Positions 11,340 to 26,100 of a DNA stretch of 64,000 nt are shown here, piece by piece (the stretch's first letter is position 1; each line of letters opens with the position of its first letter). Origin of the DNA: Heterobilharzia americana (lineage: Eukaryota; Platyhelminthes; Trematoda; Strigeidida; Schistosomatidae); assembly GCA_944470555.2 (NCBI GenBank), contig OX104130.1, forward strand, positions 63,369,160 through 63,433,159. The letters are read 5' to 3'. The notes under the pieces are model-generated. The model searched no databases and had not been told where the DNA came from. It saw only the letters and a list, made by a program, of their open reading frames with translations. The translations under genes and the position numbers were made by a program.

Positions 11340-14300
11340 AATTAGCAAATTTTCCCTCACCTAGATGTACCACGTAATTTGTTGTACAGAAACTCATAAT
11401 TGAACATTATTTCTGAATAGAACTCCTCTATTCTACCTGAATGATACAGATGCCATGGTAATTCATTCAATTTTCTCAAATTTAAATGTAGTTTCTTCTT
11501 AACACTGGTTTTCGATTCTTCAAAGACATAAGGTTGTGGTGGTACCATTCTATCCTCATTACTGGATGGTGGTAGATTCTATAAAAGCAAAGCATGTCAA
11601 ATTTGTAGATGCATAAAGAATATAACGTCAAAGTTTTATCGTTAGAAATAATAATACTGATCACATTTTTCACATGGTTATAAATGTTTCGTCACTGAGT
11701 TAAAAATCTTTACCACTCGTCTCCTTGTAAAAAGTAACCCAGTACAACTGTTGCAACAATACTTTCTCATATTTAGTCATAAATAGAAAAAACGGAGGTT
11801 ATCAAAATTATGTTTTTCTGGTGCATATCTTAATGGGTCTTCGATGACAAAAGTTTTGTTACATGTTCTATTGACTAAAGTATCCAGGAATGGCAGTTTG
11901 TATCGAACCACTTCTCCATTGAGAAAATTTGATATCGTCGGGATGAAGGGTGGCTACTAAACATCACGACATTTCGTCGCTCATATCGATATAGAGATGT
12001 TGAAGAGAGGAAACACAAAGAGAAGCTCATAATTCCTGGAAGCCTGATATTCAGGTTATTCAACAATCAATAGATGGATAAACACAAACCCAGTTTATCA
12101 ACCAATGGGAAAAGTGATAAACGGCTACAAGGTTAAAGGTCAGGCATAGAAACAGTCAACAGGAGAATTCATACAGCCAGTGACACAGTAATCAAAGAAG
12201 ACTGTCAATCACAAACCAATTCGTGAGAGTAAGCTACTGAATCACTTATGCAGAAATTCTGGTGTCTCACTTCATATTGAAGTTAGTGCTGGTAGTATTG
12301 TCTAGAAAGACAATAAAGGCTTCAAGATTAAACCCACCAGCGCAAAGAATCCAGCACAACTAAGATAGTTTAGTTTATTTCGTTTCACTTTCGTAGTTTT
12401 CTTAGTCCTGTACTGAAGGCTTTCTAATCAATTCCATCTATGCTCAAACAAAATGAAGAAATTTACCTTACGAACGAAGAAAGAAACGATAAGTGTCATT
12501 TTAAATACTTCTTTGTGATCAAGTTTGGTAATCTGACCTCTAAGTCACACTACAGTGTATTGTATTTTAGTGTTAAAATAGTCGGAATCAATCAACAGGG
12601 AGCCCAATTAGACCTCGGTTTCATGTATACTAGTAAGCATTAACAAGATAAATTTGCAGTCATATAAGGAAACTGATGTTATCAGAGTGATTTAAGTCAG
12701 TGAGTAATCTATAAATTACGTTACTAGTGGAACCCCAAATAGTCGTTATACAATAAGTGATACATCACGTCACGTCATCTTGAGCAATTAATAGCTGTTG
12801 GATACAATACTTTCAGATAATTGAAGTAATCAACAATGATACGGTGTTTCAACGAGAATACCAGAACAGACGGACAATGTCTTCCAGACATCTCATTGAA
12901 GATAAAGTCGAAAGTATCCACTGACAAGATAATACAGTACCATATCGGTTCTATCACCGTCTTACTTGAAGACAGTTAAAATGTTTTACTTTTGTCATTT
13001 TTATATGATTTTTTATGAATCTACTAATAGACTTTTATAAGATAGCGAAATCGAGTCCTCATGATAGTCTTCTGTAGAAATCTGAAAGATTATTAATAAG
13101 TATTCATATACTAGAAGATATATTATATGACAGAAAATCTGACCTTATACCTACAATACTGATGGTGTGATTTGTTCAGGAAAACAAATTTATTTGAAAG
13201 CTTTTTGAAATAATATATCCCTAAAGTAATTTCAGATTGATAAACACTTAACATTGCTATAAACTTTACGGTTTTTATTTCTCTAATGTATACCAAAGAT
13301 TAGATTAAGTTTTATATGGGCTAATACAGTTACTTAGTTTGGAATGCTAACCTTCACGAACTCATTAAAATGGATTGATGCTCGGCATCACATTAAACAT
13401 TTAATTTTTTGAACCAAAATGGCATGAAATGATTTTTAGGTGAAGACGTTTAACGCTTTGAGAACTTATGCCCTTTAAAGAATTATTATCGATTCGATCA
13501 AAAGCAATTTTAAAGCTGATATGTTTAACCATCGGAAACCTTATGAAAAAATGAATTATGAAACAATGAACACATTTTGGAGGTTTGTAGGGATTTATTG
13601 ATTTCAAGTTGGTATTCATCATGGATTGAATTCAGTTGAAAAAACACTGAAAACCTGGGAGCATTAATCAGTCGTTTCGTCCTAGTATGAGACTCCTCAG
13701 CAGTGTACACCCACAAGCCGATGCTCATTAATGATATGCTCTGAGATGAGATTTCCCGAAGTCCTAATGAAAAGTCATTACCCGTAGGGCAAATCAAGTT
13801 GGACATAGAATATTGGGTGGAAGTCTTGTTATACCACAAATTGACAGAAGTAGAAAAAATGTGGACCATTAGACTCCGACCCAGAAGCACAACGGCCACA
13901 TAACGGTCCTGGGTCGGATCCCTGGCGAAGTCAAGGGTGCGCACTACTCAGTTCTATACTAGGACGAACACAACCAATAGTTTGGTGATAGTTTTACTTG
14001 GACGATGAATTTTAAATCTAATTTCGTCTAATCAGCTAGTGTGCAGTCACATCCCCAACATCACTGTTTCACCTACATGAAGATTCTGTAATACAACGCT
14101 AGTATGAGACAATAAACACTTATTAAACTTTAGGAACTTACCAATTTTGCAGCAAGATATTCTGGATAATAAAATGTCTTTTTAACACCAACCCATTTGC
14201 CTAAAAAATAGTCAGCTATGTTTGAATGAATTTTTCGTCTGTAACTAATGTCAGACAGATAGTAATCTTGTGCAGCTTCAATAAATTGACGATGATACCT

Positions 14301-17300
14301 GGTGATACAAAGGATAAATTGTGACTTCAACTACACTTAAAAAGTAAAACTATGGATTTAAATTAGTATACACTCATCTACAATGTTAAACTAGGTATCT
14401 ATACATTCTGACAATTCATTCTCAGTTGTGATGACCATTTTTATTTTTCCATTTAGCTGCATTTCTTAGTAACTACAGAAAATGACTCTTAAGTAAAACT
14501 TAAAAGCACCTGAAAATATCTTCATTTATATTGATTTTCATAGTGTTCATGTTGGCGCGTTCAACGTAAAAACTAAAACACTCAATTATTATTATTTATG
14601 TTATTTGTCCCTTGGGTTCCTAGTGGAACACAGGGCTTCAGTAGCACGTCTCCAGTGAACTCTGTTCTCCGTAATTTTTTGAACCTGTCTCCACGACTGC
14701 CTAGAAGCTCTCATTTCTTCCTCACACGATCTCCTCCATGTCACCCTCAGTCGCCCAACTCGTCGCTTCCCATCTAGTTTCTACTCACGGCCTGACGCAT
14801 GATGTCCCCAGCCAGCCTTCTCAGTGTATGCCCAACCCATCCCCACTTCCTTCTGCATATTTGTTGGGTAATAGGTTCTTGGTTGGTTCGTTGCCGGAGT
14901 GACCTTGTTGCTCATTTTTTATGGCCACTGGTCTTCAGTAACGAGTCAGCGTAGGCAGTTGTCGATGAATGACTGTAGTGTGTTGGAAATGCCTTTTGTA
15001 ACGCGCCAAGTCTCCCAACCATCACATAGAAGCACTGACTTGACGTTGGTGTTGAAAATCGGGATCTTGTCCCACATGCTGGGTGCAGAAGATCTCCACA
15101 TTGATTTCAAACTAATGAAAGCCTGTCTTGCTGTCTTTCCGATCCTGGCTGGCTTTGACGTCCTCGTCTGTGCCGCCTGTAGTTGAAACAGTGCTGCCTT
15201 GATAGGTGAAGGAGGCTACTTCCTTTAGGTTTCTCCCGTTGATGGTGATTGGAGCTTGTTGTTGTTTATGGTGGTGTTGGTTGGGTATCTTCATCACCTC
15301 TACCTCTGTCTTCTCTATATTCACCTGAAGTCCCGTCTTCACCGCCCTGCCCTGCCCTGCCTCTTCTGTCAACTTGTTAGTTTTCGCCTGTAGATCTTCA
15401 AGTTTGTGTGACATTAGACACAAGTCATCGGCGAAATCTAAATCTTCTAGGATCTTTTTGCCAGTCCGGCGTATCCCCCTCTTCTCGCTCCTCACTGTTT
15501 GTTGTTTGATCCAGTCCACTACAATCAGGAATATCATGGGTGATAGTAGGCGGCAGCCTTGTTTCACTCCTATCTTCACTTCAAAAGCATCACTGAGCTT
15601 CCCATTGTGAATTACTTGGTATGTAGCGTTTTCATATAGTTGTTGAATGAGATTGATAAAGGTTTGTGGTATTTAAAAGATATTCAGAACATCTAAAGGA
15701 CAAAAATATGGACAGTTCACTTGATTCTGTACAGAAGTTGTATAGAACATTATTTATGTTTAAGAGATGAAATCTATTTTTTCACATGACGCTGCTAAGC
15801 TTCGAGAGGAAATGAATAAGATATGACTTAACTCAGAATTCACTGCACGTTAAAAGTGAGATTGAGGAAAATTTGTAAAAAAAAGTGCCAACACAATTTT
15901 TATCACAAGATACTCCCCGTCAATATAGATTGAACCTGCTGTAGATACTGTTAGTGGTCATCTTTATCCATAAATATCAGCATTTTGAAAGACTTCAATA
16001 TGACTGAAAACAGTTGTAAAGCTGAAGGTAGTTCAGTGTTGTTTTGGGTAAAGTAAACGGAAGAAATTTGTACGCTAACTGATTGGTTGAAGTAATACGA
16101 AGGAAAAGATTATCTAAAGGAAGACGAAATTGAAACGAATAAGGAGATCAGTGAGTACAGTATGTGATATTCCCTACCTAAAATGAGATAAAGATTTCGT
16201 TCACAAGTCTTCAATAGGCACTTACTTCTTGCAAAATAGGTTTAAGGTAACAAAAATTTCGTGGTATTCTAAATATGATGGCTAAAATATACTTATTAAT
16301 TATCTACTCAGAAATAATCGCATGGGTATTTAGGATCCTAAGATATAGAACAAGATCACTAGTATTTATTCACTAAGTGATAATTGTTATTTCTCATCTC
16401 AGTTAACATTTCAAATTACTGCAAAAAAGTGCAAGACGAAATGTCAACATTTATTAAACTTTGTGTCCCCTGATTTAAATCACTGTATTAGAAGATATTC
16501 AGTGGTAAATAAAACCCTTCCATAAATTTTAAAAATGACTATTAGATGACTTTTTTATCATATAGCATCCAACAAAAAGAGAGATGTAGGAGTAAACTGT
16601 AAAGGTCAATTGATATTGATAGCATAGTAATAGACAGTCAACTTTACAAACATATTTAACACATGACACTAAAACAGAGTGTAGTATCGTGTCATTCCTC
16701 TTAGTGGCAGCAATCTGAAACTTGAATCCCAGACTTTGAACAACGTGAAGCAGAAAGGGATAGATGGCTATATCGAATTCTCATATGTGACAAATCTGTG
16801 AACATTTTCTACTCCTACAGAGGGTCAGACGTGGCATGAATGTCTTAAAGGTTAAGTCCTCGATTTCAACAATGAGTGGTGCTGGTCTAAATAACCAATA
16901 GAATGCCAGTTTCCTGATTGTTGCACATACGTTTTGTTGATGAGCGCCACCTGAAGATTGACTCCCAAAATCTTACATCACTGATGATTACCTATCAGTT
17001 GGTACTGCAGAAACAATAAAAATTCAAGAATCTCTGAGATATGCTGGAGAAACAATATCTAAAAATGTATTCCATGTGAGACTTCAATAAGTACTTAATT
17101 TTATAATTCGTTCATTTCATTCCATGCATTCAATATGAGTAGAAATCATCATATGATATGATTATGAGCGATAAATTGCGCTTGAAAATTCATCCGGTAG
17201 ATAATGCTGTATTACCATGCGATGAATCAAATAAACGGTCGAATATGGAATATTATACTCTAGCACAATGCCAACGTATTCCTCACACAATGAACTCGAT

Positions 17301-20300
17301 AATGTTTGATAACACTACTCTTGTGTGGTTAGCTTTTCCAGTAGTTTATAAAAACTGAACTTAACAATGTTGCTACTTCTACTATTGAAAAACCTTTGTT
17401 TAATGAATTGACATACATTCGATATCCAAATAAAACATACCGAATGCGTGATGTCTACTACATTTCAATGCATTAAAAAGGGTTTAGAAAATAGTGATCT
17501 CAGGTATAGAATCAAAAATTGTTAAGGAATTCACTGAAATATCAAAAAAGTGAAGCACTTGCTGTATTTTAATCGGATGTCAGACTTATATGTCAGCTCA
17601 TGAATGGATATTCTGAGATGAGTAATCCCATCACATCTTCATCAATTCTTATAACGTGCAATAGATAATCCTAACACCTGACATAATATAAACGATAACA
17701 TTTGACAGTAGAGATTCACAACACTTTTCTGCTTTATAAAGCTAATCAGATAACTAACGCTGTTAATCAATTGTGTAAATTTATTGATTCATTTTACTTT
17801 CCTGTTAGGAAATCCTCAGGATATTCTAACGAATGGAGAAGATATCTTCTGCTAATTAAAAAAGGTTTTACATTAAAGAGCTTACCAAAATACAACTGTT
17901 ATCCCATCAGCTTCACGTTCAGCTAGATTTGATCCCAATGAGTTTCGAAGTCTTGTCCATACCGAAGGGGAGCCCGAACTTGCGGTGGTAAGTGATGTTG
18001 AAAAACATCTTGTAGTACTTCATCGTCAAGTGATAACAAATCTACAATTTCAGCCTCGCTCATACCACGACGTGAAGCTGTGATGTATGATATAGCATGA
18101 GAAGTCTATGCAAAAAGTACGAAAATAGTATTATTAAAATTTCAGGGAGACAAAAGGAACATCTACAGGTTCCATGACATACTAACAGGAATCTATCCTT
18201 ACATTTTCATACGGAAATAAGTACTTTATCTTTTCTGAAGAAATGAATCGTAGACACAATTTGTAAAAATGGTCCGATAATTTATCTCCACCAACTGTAT
18301 ATATTATGTAAAATATACGGTAGTAAAATAAAATTTAAAGGTGTGAAACAGACTTTGGTGTCACGTAATTTCGTCAAATAATCAAGTTGTACTCTCTTCT
18401 GAATGCATCTTGGATAGGAGTACATTTCACTTGAGTTATGTCACCACAAAATAGGATGTGATTATATTAAATGCAAAAACAAACGTCACACGAAGTCGTT
18501 CACATATTTATGAAATGAGATTTTTTAAATTGGCATAATTTACGAATAATGATGCATTCATAGGTATACAGAGCATGCAGAAAATTGTTGACTGTTTTAC
18601 GAAATTTTAATTTCTGACTTTTCGTAGTAAAAGCGCCCAACATGTGTTATTAGTTTATGCATAAATTAAAACTGGCTTTTTGTACAGGTTGACTTATGTA
18701 TTACTGTTTAATCTATTAACTGTGTTACCAAATACTTGGAAAATATATATGTATGCAAGACTTGTATTCTGTTTTCGAGCCACTTCATTTTAGTTTAAAA
18801 GTTGTTCAATGCATTACGTGTGTTTCAACTGGTTAGGGCTGAAAGCAGTTGCTCAGGAGATTACCCATTATTCATTGTTCGTTAGCTGAATTTTCTTAGG
18901 ACATCCATAACACCTAACGATTACACAAGAAATGCTCTAAGTGACAACATTATGAATCTTCTTCATCGATTGTAATATTTCAAATGATCTCAAAAAGTTA
19001 AACTGATTATCAATATGATACTCTCCCTCTCTAGTTCGGGTTGATTTGAATTGGGATGAGAAGTCCTGGCTGGGCAGCCAGTGTGAAAAGGATCACGTGA
19101 TAGTAACGCATCACAAATTCATGTGGCAGTCGGGCAAAACCCTTGATGATTGAAACAAAATTAAGATCCGATCAGCAGCTGGGTGTTATAGCTCAGTTTA
19201 TATAGCACCCGGGGTGGTGATTCATAGGTCGTTGATTCGAATCCTACTATGGACGAGATTTTCACTTCATTTTCATTTCACTCAGTATCGATTTTATAGA
19301 CAGTTGTTACACTCATTTAGAAAATGTACTGGACTACCTAGGATAAAGTTTTTTTTATTCATTAGATTACTTTTCTTTGCCTGTGAAAATATCGCAATTT
19401 ATTTTTCAGTATATGATGGCTTTTCATGCCAGAAAGTGAACGGTAAATCAAGCCAAATAACTTTGTTATAAAATCGGTATATCGCCAAAGATTTTTTTCG
19501 TACACATATTTGATAGCCATGTTATCTGTTGATTGCTCGACCTCCATGAAAATGCATTTTGTACGAGTTAATGTTCAGCAGTCCTATCATATCACTGCTG
19601 TTAACCAACTGATGAGAACCAAACGAAAGTTGGAAGTGAAAAAAGATGCTACTGAGAACCAGAAGTAGTTGTCACCTAAAACGATGAATAATTCTTGCCT
19701 TCTTAATTACAACAATTTGAAAGAATGACAAAAAAGGCTAAACTGTTCGGTAGCTGGTTCCCAGAGAATTTTTCAGACCTATCTTCACCATGAAGGTACA
19801 ACCAAAGTAAAGAAATACCTACCAGTCACATTAGCTATCTACAATACATACTACTTCTGAACATCTACCTGATCATACAATGTTAGTTGAAGTAGCTTTG
19901 CACGGGAAAAATGTTGAGGGCAACTAGAATAAAACGTAATATAAGTCCACAGAGTTTCTGACTGCTTTACTGAATCTTGGAGGAAAGCTCAGTCTCCTAG
20001 ATTTGAGGCTATGTGCAATCAGAATCGATGTTTGAAGACTCAGAATATGTTTCAGTGGTGCAGGGGCATCCACACATTATCATAATCTTAACCATTACAC
20101 TGTATTTCGTTATTTGCTGCCCATTCTCTTCTTAGGACCTATTGTTACTTTTATCCTACTTCACCATTTATTTCGGGGTCTTTTGCTTTGATGTGTTAAT
20201 GTGAAATGTGGCATTGTAGCCTGTTATGAAGCAACACTAAGTATCAAGTTGATATTGACTAACTAACATCATTTCTAGAAACCCTACTTCAAAAAGCATC

Positions 20301-23151
20301 ATGAAATAGAAAGAATTACTGAACATGAATATCAAACGTAGTACTAGGTACAAATGTCATTAGTACCATTATATTGGCTTTAAATCCCCTGAATTTTACC
20401 ACTCTGGTTAAAGTGATACAAATCAGTTTGATCTGTTAGCCACTAATACATCTGGCAAAGTTTGATCATAGTAAGAACCGTAAAGTGGTAAGATGTGTTA
20501 AATTTTGTAGCAGTAGATTATATTACATCCATATGGAAAACAATCGGTAACGGTAAGAACATGTGATTTAGTAACACTGATCAAGGAATAGAATACTTAG
20601 TGTGATTGTGTACGGAATTTGTTAACAATCAATAAAAGTTATCCTGTGATCTTTCGATAAGTAAATGAAGTTGAAATCAAAAGGTTGGTGACAATTATCA
20701 AGTTACTGGCGGTGTGACGATGACATTTAGGTGTAAGTTAATTGATATGAACCCAGTGAAAGGGTGTCTAACATTTACAGTACTTACTTGCTAATTCCTG
20801 GATAATTCAGAGAATTTTCAAAGATAGTGAAAGCCTAATCGTCTAATTTAAATGGTCACTTTTTAAAGTCATATAGTAGAATGAAAAATACTGGCATAAA
20901 TAACACTCAGCTATAAATAAGCATTCAGATAACTTTTTTGTGTCACAAATGGGACCTACTGGAGAAGCATTCAGCCTTCTGAATCTATGTCAGGATTCGG
21001 TTGGTCAACAACTCTTTAAGGTAGGTGTGCCTTCCAAAATAAGTGAAGTAGTTAGTTTGCTAAACCTTATTTACTTTTTATTGTGACTCAGTCCCTCGCC
21101 TGGTTAACTAGTTCACTACTTACTAGCCGGTCCTAAGCCCGGATAAACACGGAAGGTTGGGAAGGCTAGCAACCCTACCCCACAAAACCAATCCAACCCA
21201 TAAAGAAACTTCAAAGCACAAAGTGATTATAGAAATTAAAAACAAACTTAATCCTCACTGGAATCGGGGAGACGAAATGACGCCGGTTGGTGAAAGACTT
21301 CGGGAAGCCAATCGGCCAATGTGTCTTTTCTTCTCTTGATGAAAGGAAAAGTAAATATGGGAACGTGGAATGTACACACTATGTATGAACCTAGCAAGGC
21401 TGCCCAGATTGCAAAAGAGATGAGAAGATATGGCATGGAAGTGCTTGGAATCTGCGGAAGCAGATGGAATGGAAGTGGACTCTACAAACTGTCAACTGCA
21501 GAGTCAATAATCTACTCCGACATTGTCACACAGACGACAACCACGAGCACACTGAGTTATAGAGTGGCTATCATGATTTCCCCAAGAACATCGAAGGTTC
21601 TCATGCAGTGGGAACCGACCTCCTCCACCTTCATGACAGCAAGATTCAACTCAAAAGGAAGGAAAGTCACAGTCATTCGATGCTACGGGCCAACAAATAA
21701 TGCAGATGAAGAGAAGAAGGAGGAATTCTACAGACAACTGAAATCAGTACTAGGCAAGACTGCAGGTGGCCACATCAAAATTCTAATGGGTGACATGAAT
21801 ACTAAATTAGGAGCGGACAACACAGGAAGAGAACCAATCATGGATCAAGAAGCACTCGGTGAAATGAATGAGAATGGAGAACTGTTTTCAGATTTCTGCG
21901 CACTCAACGATTTGGTGATTGGAAAAAAGGCAATGTGTACACAAACAAGGATATTCACAAGGCAGCAACATGGATTTCACCAGACACACAAAAATCAGAT
22001 CGACTTCATCTCAATGTGAAGAAAGTGGAGACGCAGCCTACTGGACACAAGGTCAAGAAGGGGAACAGATCTAGGTTCAGACCACTCAATATCTAGTGCA
22101 GGGTACCTTCAATATCAAGTCAAAATCCTTCAAGGAAACTGGTGATGATAGACCACAGTTCAAGTTCAACACCCATAACAGAAACTGAACTAAAGGACGA
22201 AACTACAAGGGACATCTTCACGTCAGCCATCAGAACAAAATGGGAGACATTGAGCAACATCCCCGAGGAAACATGCGTGGAAGAACACTGGAATTATTTG
22301 AAAGAAAGGTGAAAAGAAACCTGCACAACAGTATAAGGAAGGAAGAAGAAAGAAGACAAGGAATGGATCTCGACGGATACAGGAATCTGATAGAGGAAAG
22401 AAAGATGGTGAAGCAGAAGATGAACCAGTGCAGTGCAAGAAAAAAAAAAGATGCATAACGAAAGGAAGAACTGAGTACAACGTGTTAAACACTACACTGG
22501 ACAAAGAAGTGAAGAAGAGTGCGTGCAGAGACAAAAGACACTTCTACGACACACAAGCGAAGTAGAACAGGCTGTAGGTACGAAAAAAAGAGACCTGACA
22601 ACATTATATCAAATAACTAGGTTACTATCCGGGAAGAAAAAAAAAAAGATGAAACCAATGAAAGATAGTGAGGGAAAGCTAGTTAACAAAGAGGAGAAAC
22701 AAAAGAAACGATGGGTTGACCACTTCAGAAAGCTCTTGATACCATCACCACCTGCAACTCGTCTAGGAATACCATCAGCAACGGCAGAACTACCAGGGAA
22801 CACAGGCCCTCTGACAAAAACCGAAAAAAAGTCCTGAATGCCATAAAGTTGCTGAAATGAGGGAAAGCAGCAGGACCAGATGGAATTCCACCAGAAGCAC
22901 TAAAAACAGACGCAGAGACAACAGCGGACATGCTCACACAACTATTGCAGGTTTGAAAAGAAGGAAGGAAAGGTTCCTACTGATTGGACGAAGAGCTACC
23001 TTGTCAAACTCCCAAAGAAGGAAGACCTAAGTCTTTGCAACAACTGGCTCGGAATCATGCTGCTGTCCAATCCAAGCAAAATATTAAGCCGCATCATCCT
23101 GGAGAGACTAAACAATGTGCTGGATTCAAAATTACGACCGGAAAAGGCTGG

Positions 23152-23183
<32 letters not shown>

Positions 23184-26100
23184 GGATCAAATTGCAACAC
23201 CACGCCACGCACCATCATAAAACAGAGTATAGAATAGAAGACAACTCTACCTCAACTTCATGGACTCTGAAAAGGTCTTTGACAGCGTCTACCGAGAAGT
23301 AATTTGGTAGGGAGCTGCCTCAACACTACGGAAAAAGTGCCACAAATTCTTACCAACTTTATTCAACAGCTATATACCATATGACGCTACATGCCAAGTG
23401 ATTCACAATGGGAAGCTCAGTGACACCTTTGAAGTGAAGACAGGAGTAAAACAAAAAGGCTGCCTACTATCACCTATGATATTCCTGATTGTGGTCGAGT
23501 GGATCATGCAGCAAACCGTGAGGAGCGAAAAGATGGGCTTAAAAAAGCTGGACCGATGAAAAGAGCCTAGAAATTTTGGATTACTCCAAAGATGATCTAT
23601 GTCAAATGTCGCACAAACTCGAAGATCTACAGGCAGAAACCAACAAGTTGACAGAAGAGGGAGCGAAGACAGGACTTCAAGTGAATGTAGGGAAAACGGA
23701 GGTGACGATGATACCCAACCAACAACAGCATGAACAACAAACACCAATCACCTTTAGCGGGAAAAATCCTAAGTAAGTCTCTTTCACCTACCCAGTCAAG
23801 GCAGCATCGTTTCAACTACAGTTGGCGGCACAAACGAGGATGTCAAATCTAGGATCAGAAAAGCAAGACAAGCTTTCATTAATCTGAAATCATTGTGGAG
23901 ATCTACTGCACTCAGAACAAAGAACAAGATCCGGAATTTCAACATCAATGTCAAGTCAGTGCTGCTATATGGTTCAGAGACTTGGCGCGTTACGAAAAGC
24001 ATTTCCAACAAACTACAGTCATTCAACAACAGCTGCCTACTCTCACTAGATACTGAAGATCAGGTGGCCAGAAAGAATAAGCAACAAGGAACTCTGGCTG
24101 GCGTCCAACCAACCAAGAACCTATCACCCGACAAATATGTAGAAGAAGAAAATGGAGATGGATTGGGCATACACTGAGGACCGACTAGGGGACATCACGC
24201 GCCAGGCCCTCGAGTGGAATCCAAAGGGGGAACGACGAGTTGGGCGTCCAAGCGGGACATGGATGAGATTGTGTGAGGGGGAAATGAAAGCTACTGGGCA
24301 GTAGTGGAGCCAGGTTCAAAAGACTGCGGAGAACAGGAGCTCAAGGGAAAAAAATTGTGACTCAGTGCCAAATCTGAAGAAGTAATTCACACTAGGAGGA
24401 GAATATTACTCAACATTCTGCAAAGTTGTCCTTCAAAGTAATCATAACTTTGTATGTTGTCAGCGCTTCACTGAATGAAACTATTTCATTTGCATACTTT
24501 TAATCCAGTAAGAAATTTCATAAGAACGGAACAAGACCCTCTGAAATCATCAAAAGTGTGACCTCCATAAATACATTCTTAATACCAAAATAAAAATAAG
24601 GAAAGTGCACGTCCTGAAAGATACCATTCGAAGTAATCAAATAATCGGATAACTGATAGTAGGTTCTGAAATTTCACAGGTGTTACATGAAACGCAATAC
24701 AAAGACACATGGAGAAGAAAACAACGAAATACCTAGAACAAATTGCTTCAAATTAAATTGTCACAATTCACAAGATCAAAAAACAACAATAAAAAATCAG
24801 GGAACATAGGACTATGTTCTCGAGAGACATTCTCAGAAAGGTGTTTATGCAGTGTAAGAGAACTTGACTTGTTTCAAACAATGAATTAATTTGAGCAGTA
24901 TAACCTTAAAACCTAATGAGTTACATTACTGAGTAGTTTTATTCGCTGAAGAGATTTGAAAACTGCTGTAATAAAAGGGAATTGGCGCCGAAGACCAGAA
25001 AACATGAAGGTGATTTTCGCCTTCTGATTAAGAGATATAATTAAATGTGTTTAGGAGGCCTAAATCTCCTTTTTATTGATATCTTGAGTGAAACAAAGAC
25101 TTACATAAACAGTTTCGTATAATCTTCTAGATTTATTTATATCCTGAATGAACGCTGAATACAAGCTAGATATATTTAAAGAATGATCTTCATATGATTA
25201 CTATTTTCACATTAAGTAGTAGTATCATGAAGAAAATATATAAAAACATCTAACCTAGCTGAAATTATCTTACCAAAAGTTTTCCATGCGTATGTTCTAA
25301 TGATTCAAAGAATTGTACAATAGCTCCTCTAACCGTTAAGGCTAATTCTAGATTCGGCCATTGTTTGAGAGCCAGTTGGACTTCTTTTTCTGAACAGATT
25401 TTTGATTCCATTTGATTATCAGCATTCTGTAAAATGAAGTCAGGCTGATGCCATGACTTCCATTGACTCACCTAAAATGATTCATTCCACATATATACGT
25501 TTAACAATTTACAAGAATTATCACTTTATACGTAGTAATGGAAAGATTCAAATATACGTTTAGTTATGTCACTGGAGAGCAACCAGTTTCATGTTATCTA
25601 GTCCTGAGTGCTAATTGAATTCTATTGATCATTTTGCTGTGACCACCAACCTAAGAGGTTCAGCATTGCAGTGCACTCTGATAGATGTTAGTTGGTTGGA
25701 GACAACCAGTAGGAAGCCCTTAAATTAAGTTCCGCACTTGTTTTCACTCATCTGTAAGGCGTATGTTCAGTCAGTGTGTTACAACTCAGCCATTTGGACC
25801 ACGGTTAACCTCCAATAAGTGCCACAAGAGTGTTTGTAGAATTCACTATGAATTAAGTCCCAACTGAATAATAAAATGTAGTACATGAACAAAGTGATCT
25901 TAAATAGAAGCTTATCTCTGACATACTTTTGATTTATATGAGCTTATCTTTCGGCCACCAGATAATCAGATGATACTTATTTCCCCCCACCATTGACATA
26001 GCATTTTTTGAATATCTAAGATGCAAAATATGTATTGGACATTTTGAGAGCTGAACTCTGGAAATCACGGGGACTATATTTGTCAATATCTTCTAAAAAT

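Larger units (their letters stand above)
21093..24353 (+). mobile_element. Near full-length RTE copy, decayed, with A-tract insertions
   Basis: About 3.26 kb between 13-bp target-site duplications. A 5' leader of about 250 bp precedes the endonuclease ([20 protein letters not shown] from 21357). Endonuclease, reverse transcriptase and C-terminal pieces follow in order but in changing frames. The copy ends in a short A run in place of the AAT tail and lacks the last few tens of bases of the family 3' end. At seven or more places it carries extra A runs that the copy at 1-2840 lacks. Confidence 0.9.

Noticed and set aside
19602..19633. Hammerhead ribozyme (CCAACTGATGAG...CGAAAGTTGG)
   Set aside because: Although CTGATGAG and GAAA occur, the bases between them do not form stem II and no cleavage triplet follows in the right place. 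It is a simple hairpin.
22984..23302. Short lysine-rich ORFs on both strands
   Set aside because: They read through A-tract insertions of the broken RTE copy and are not separate genes.
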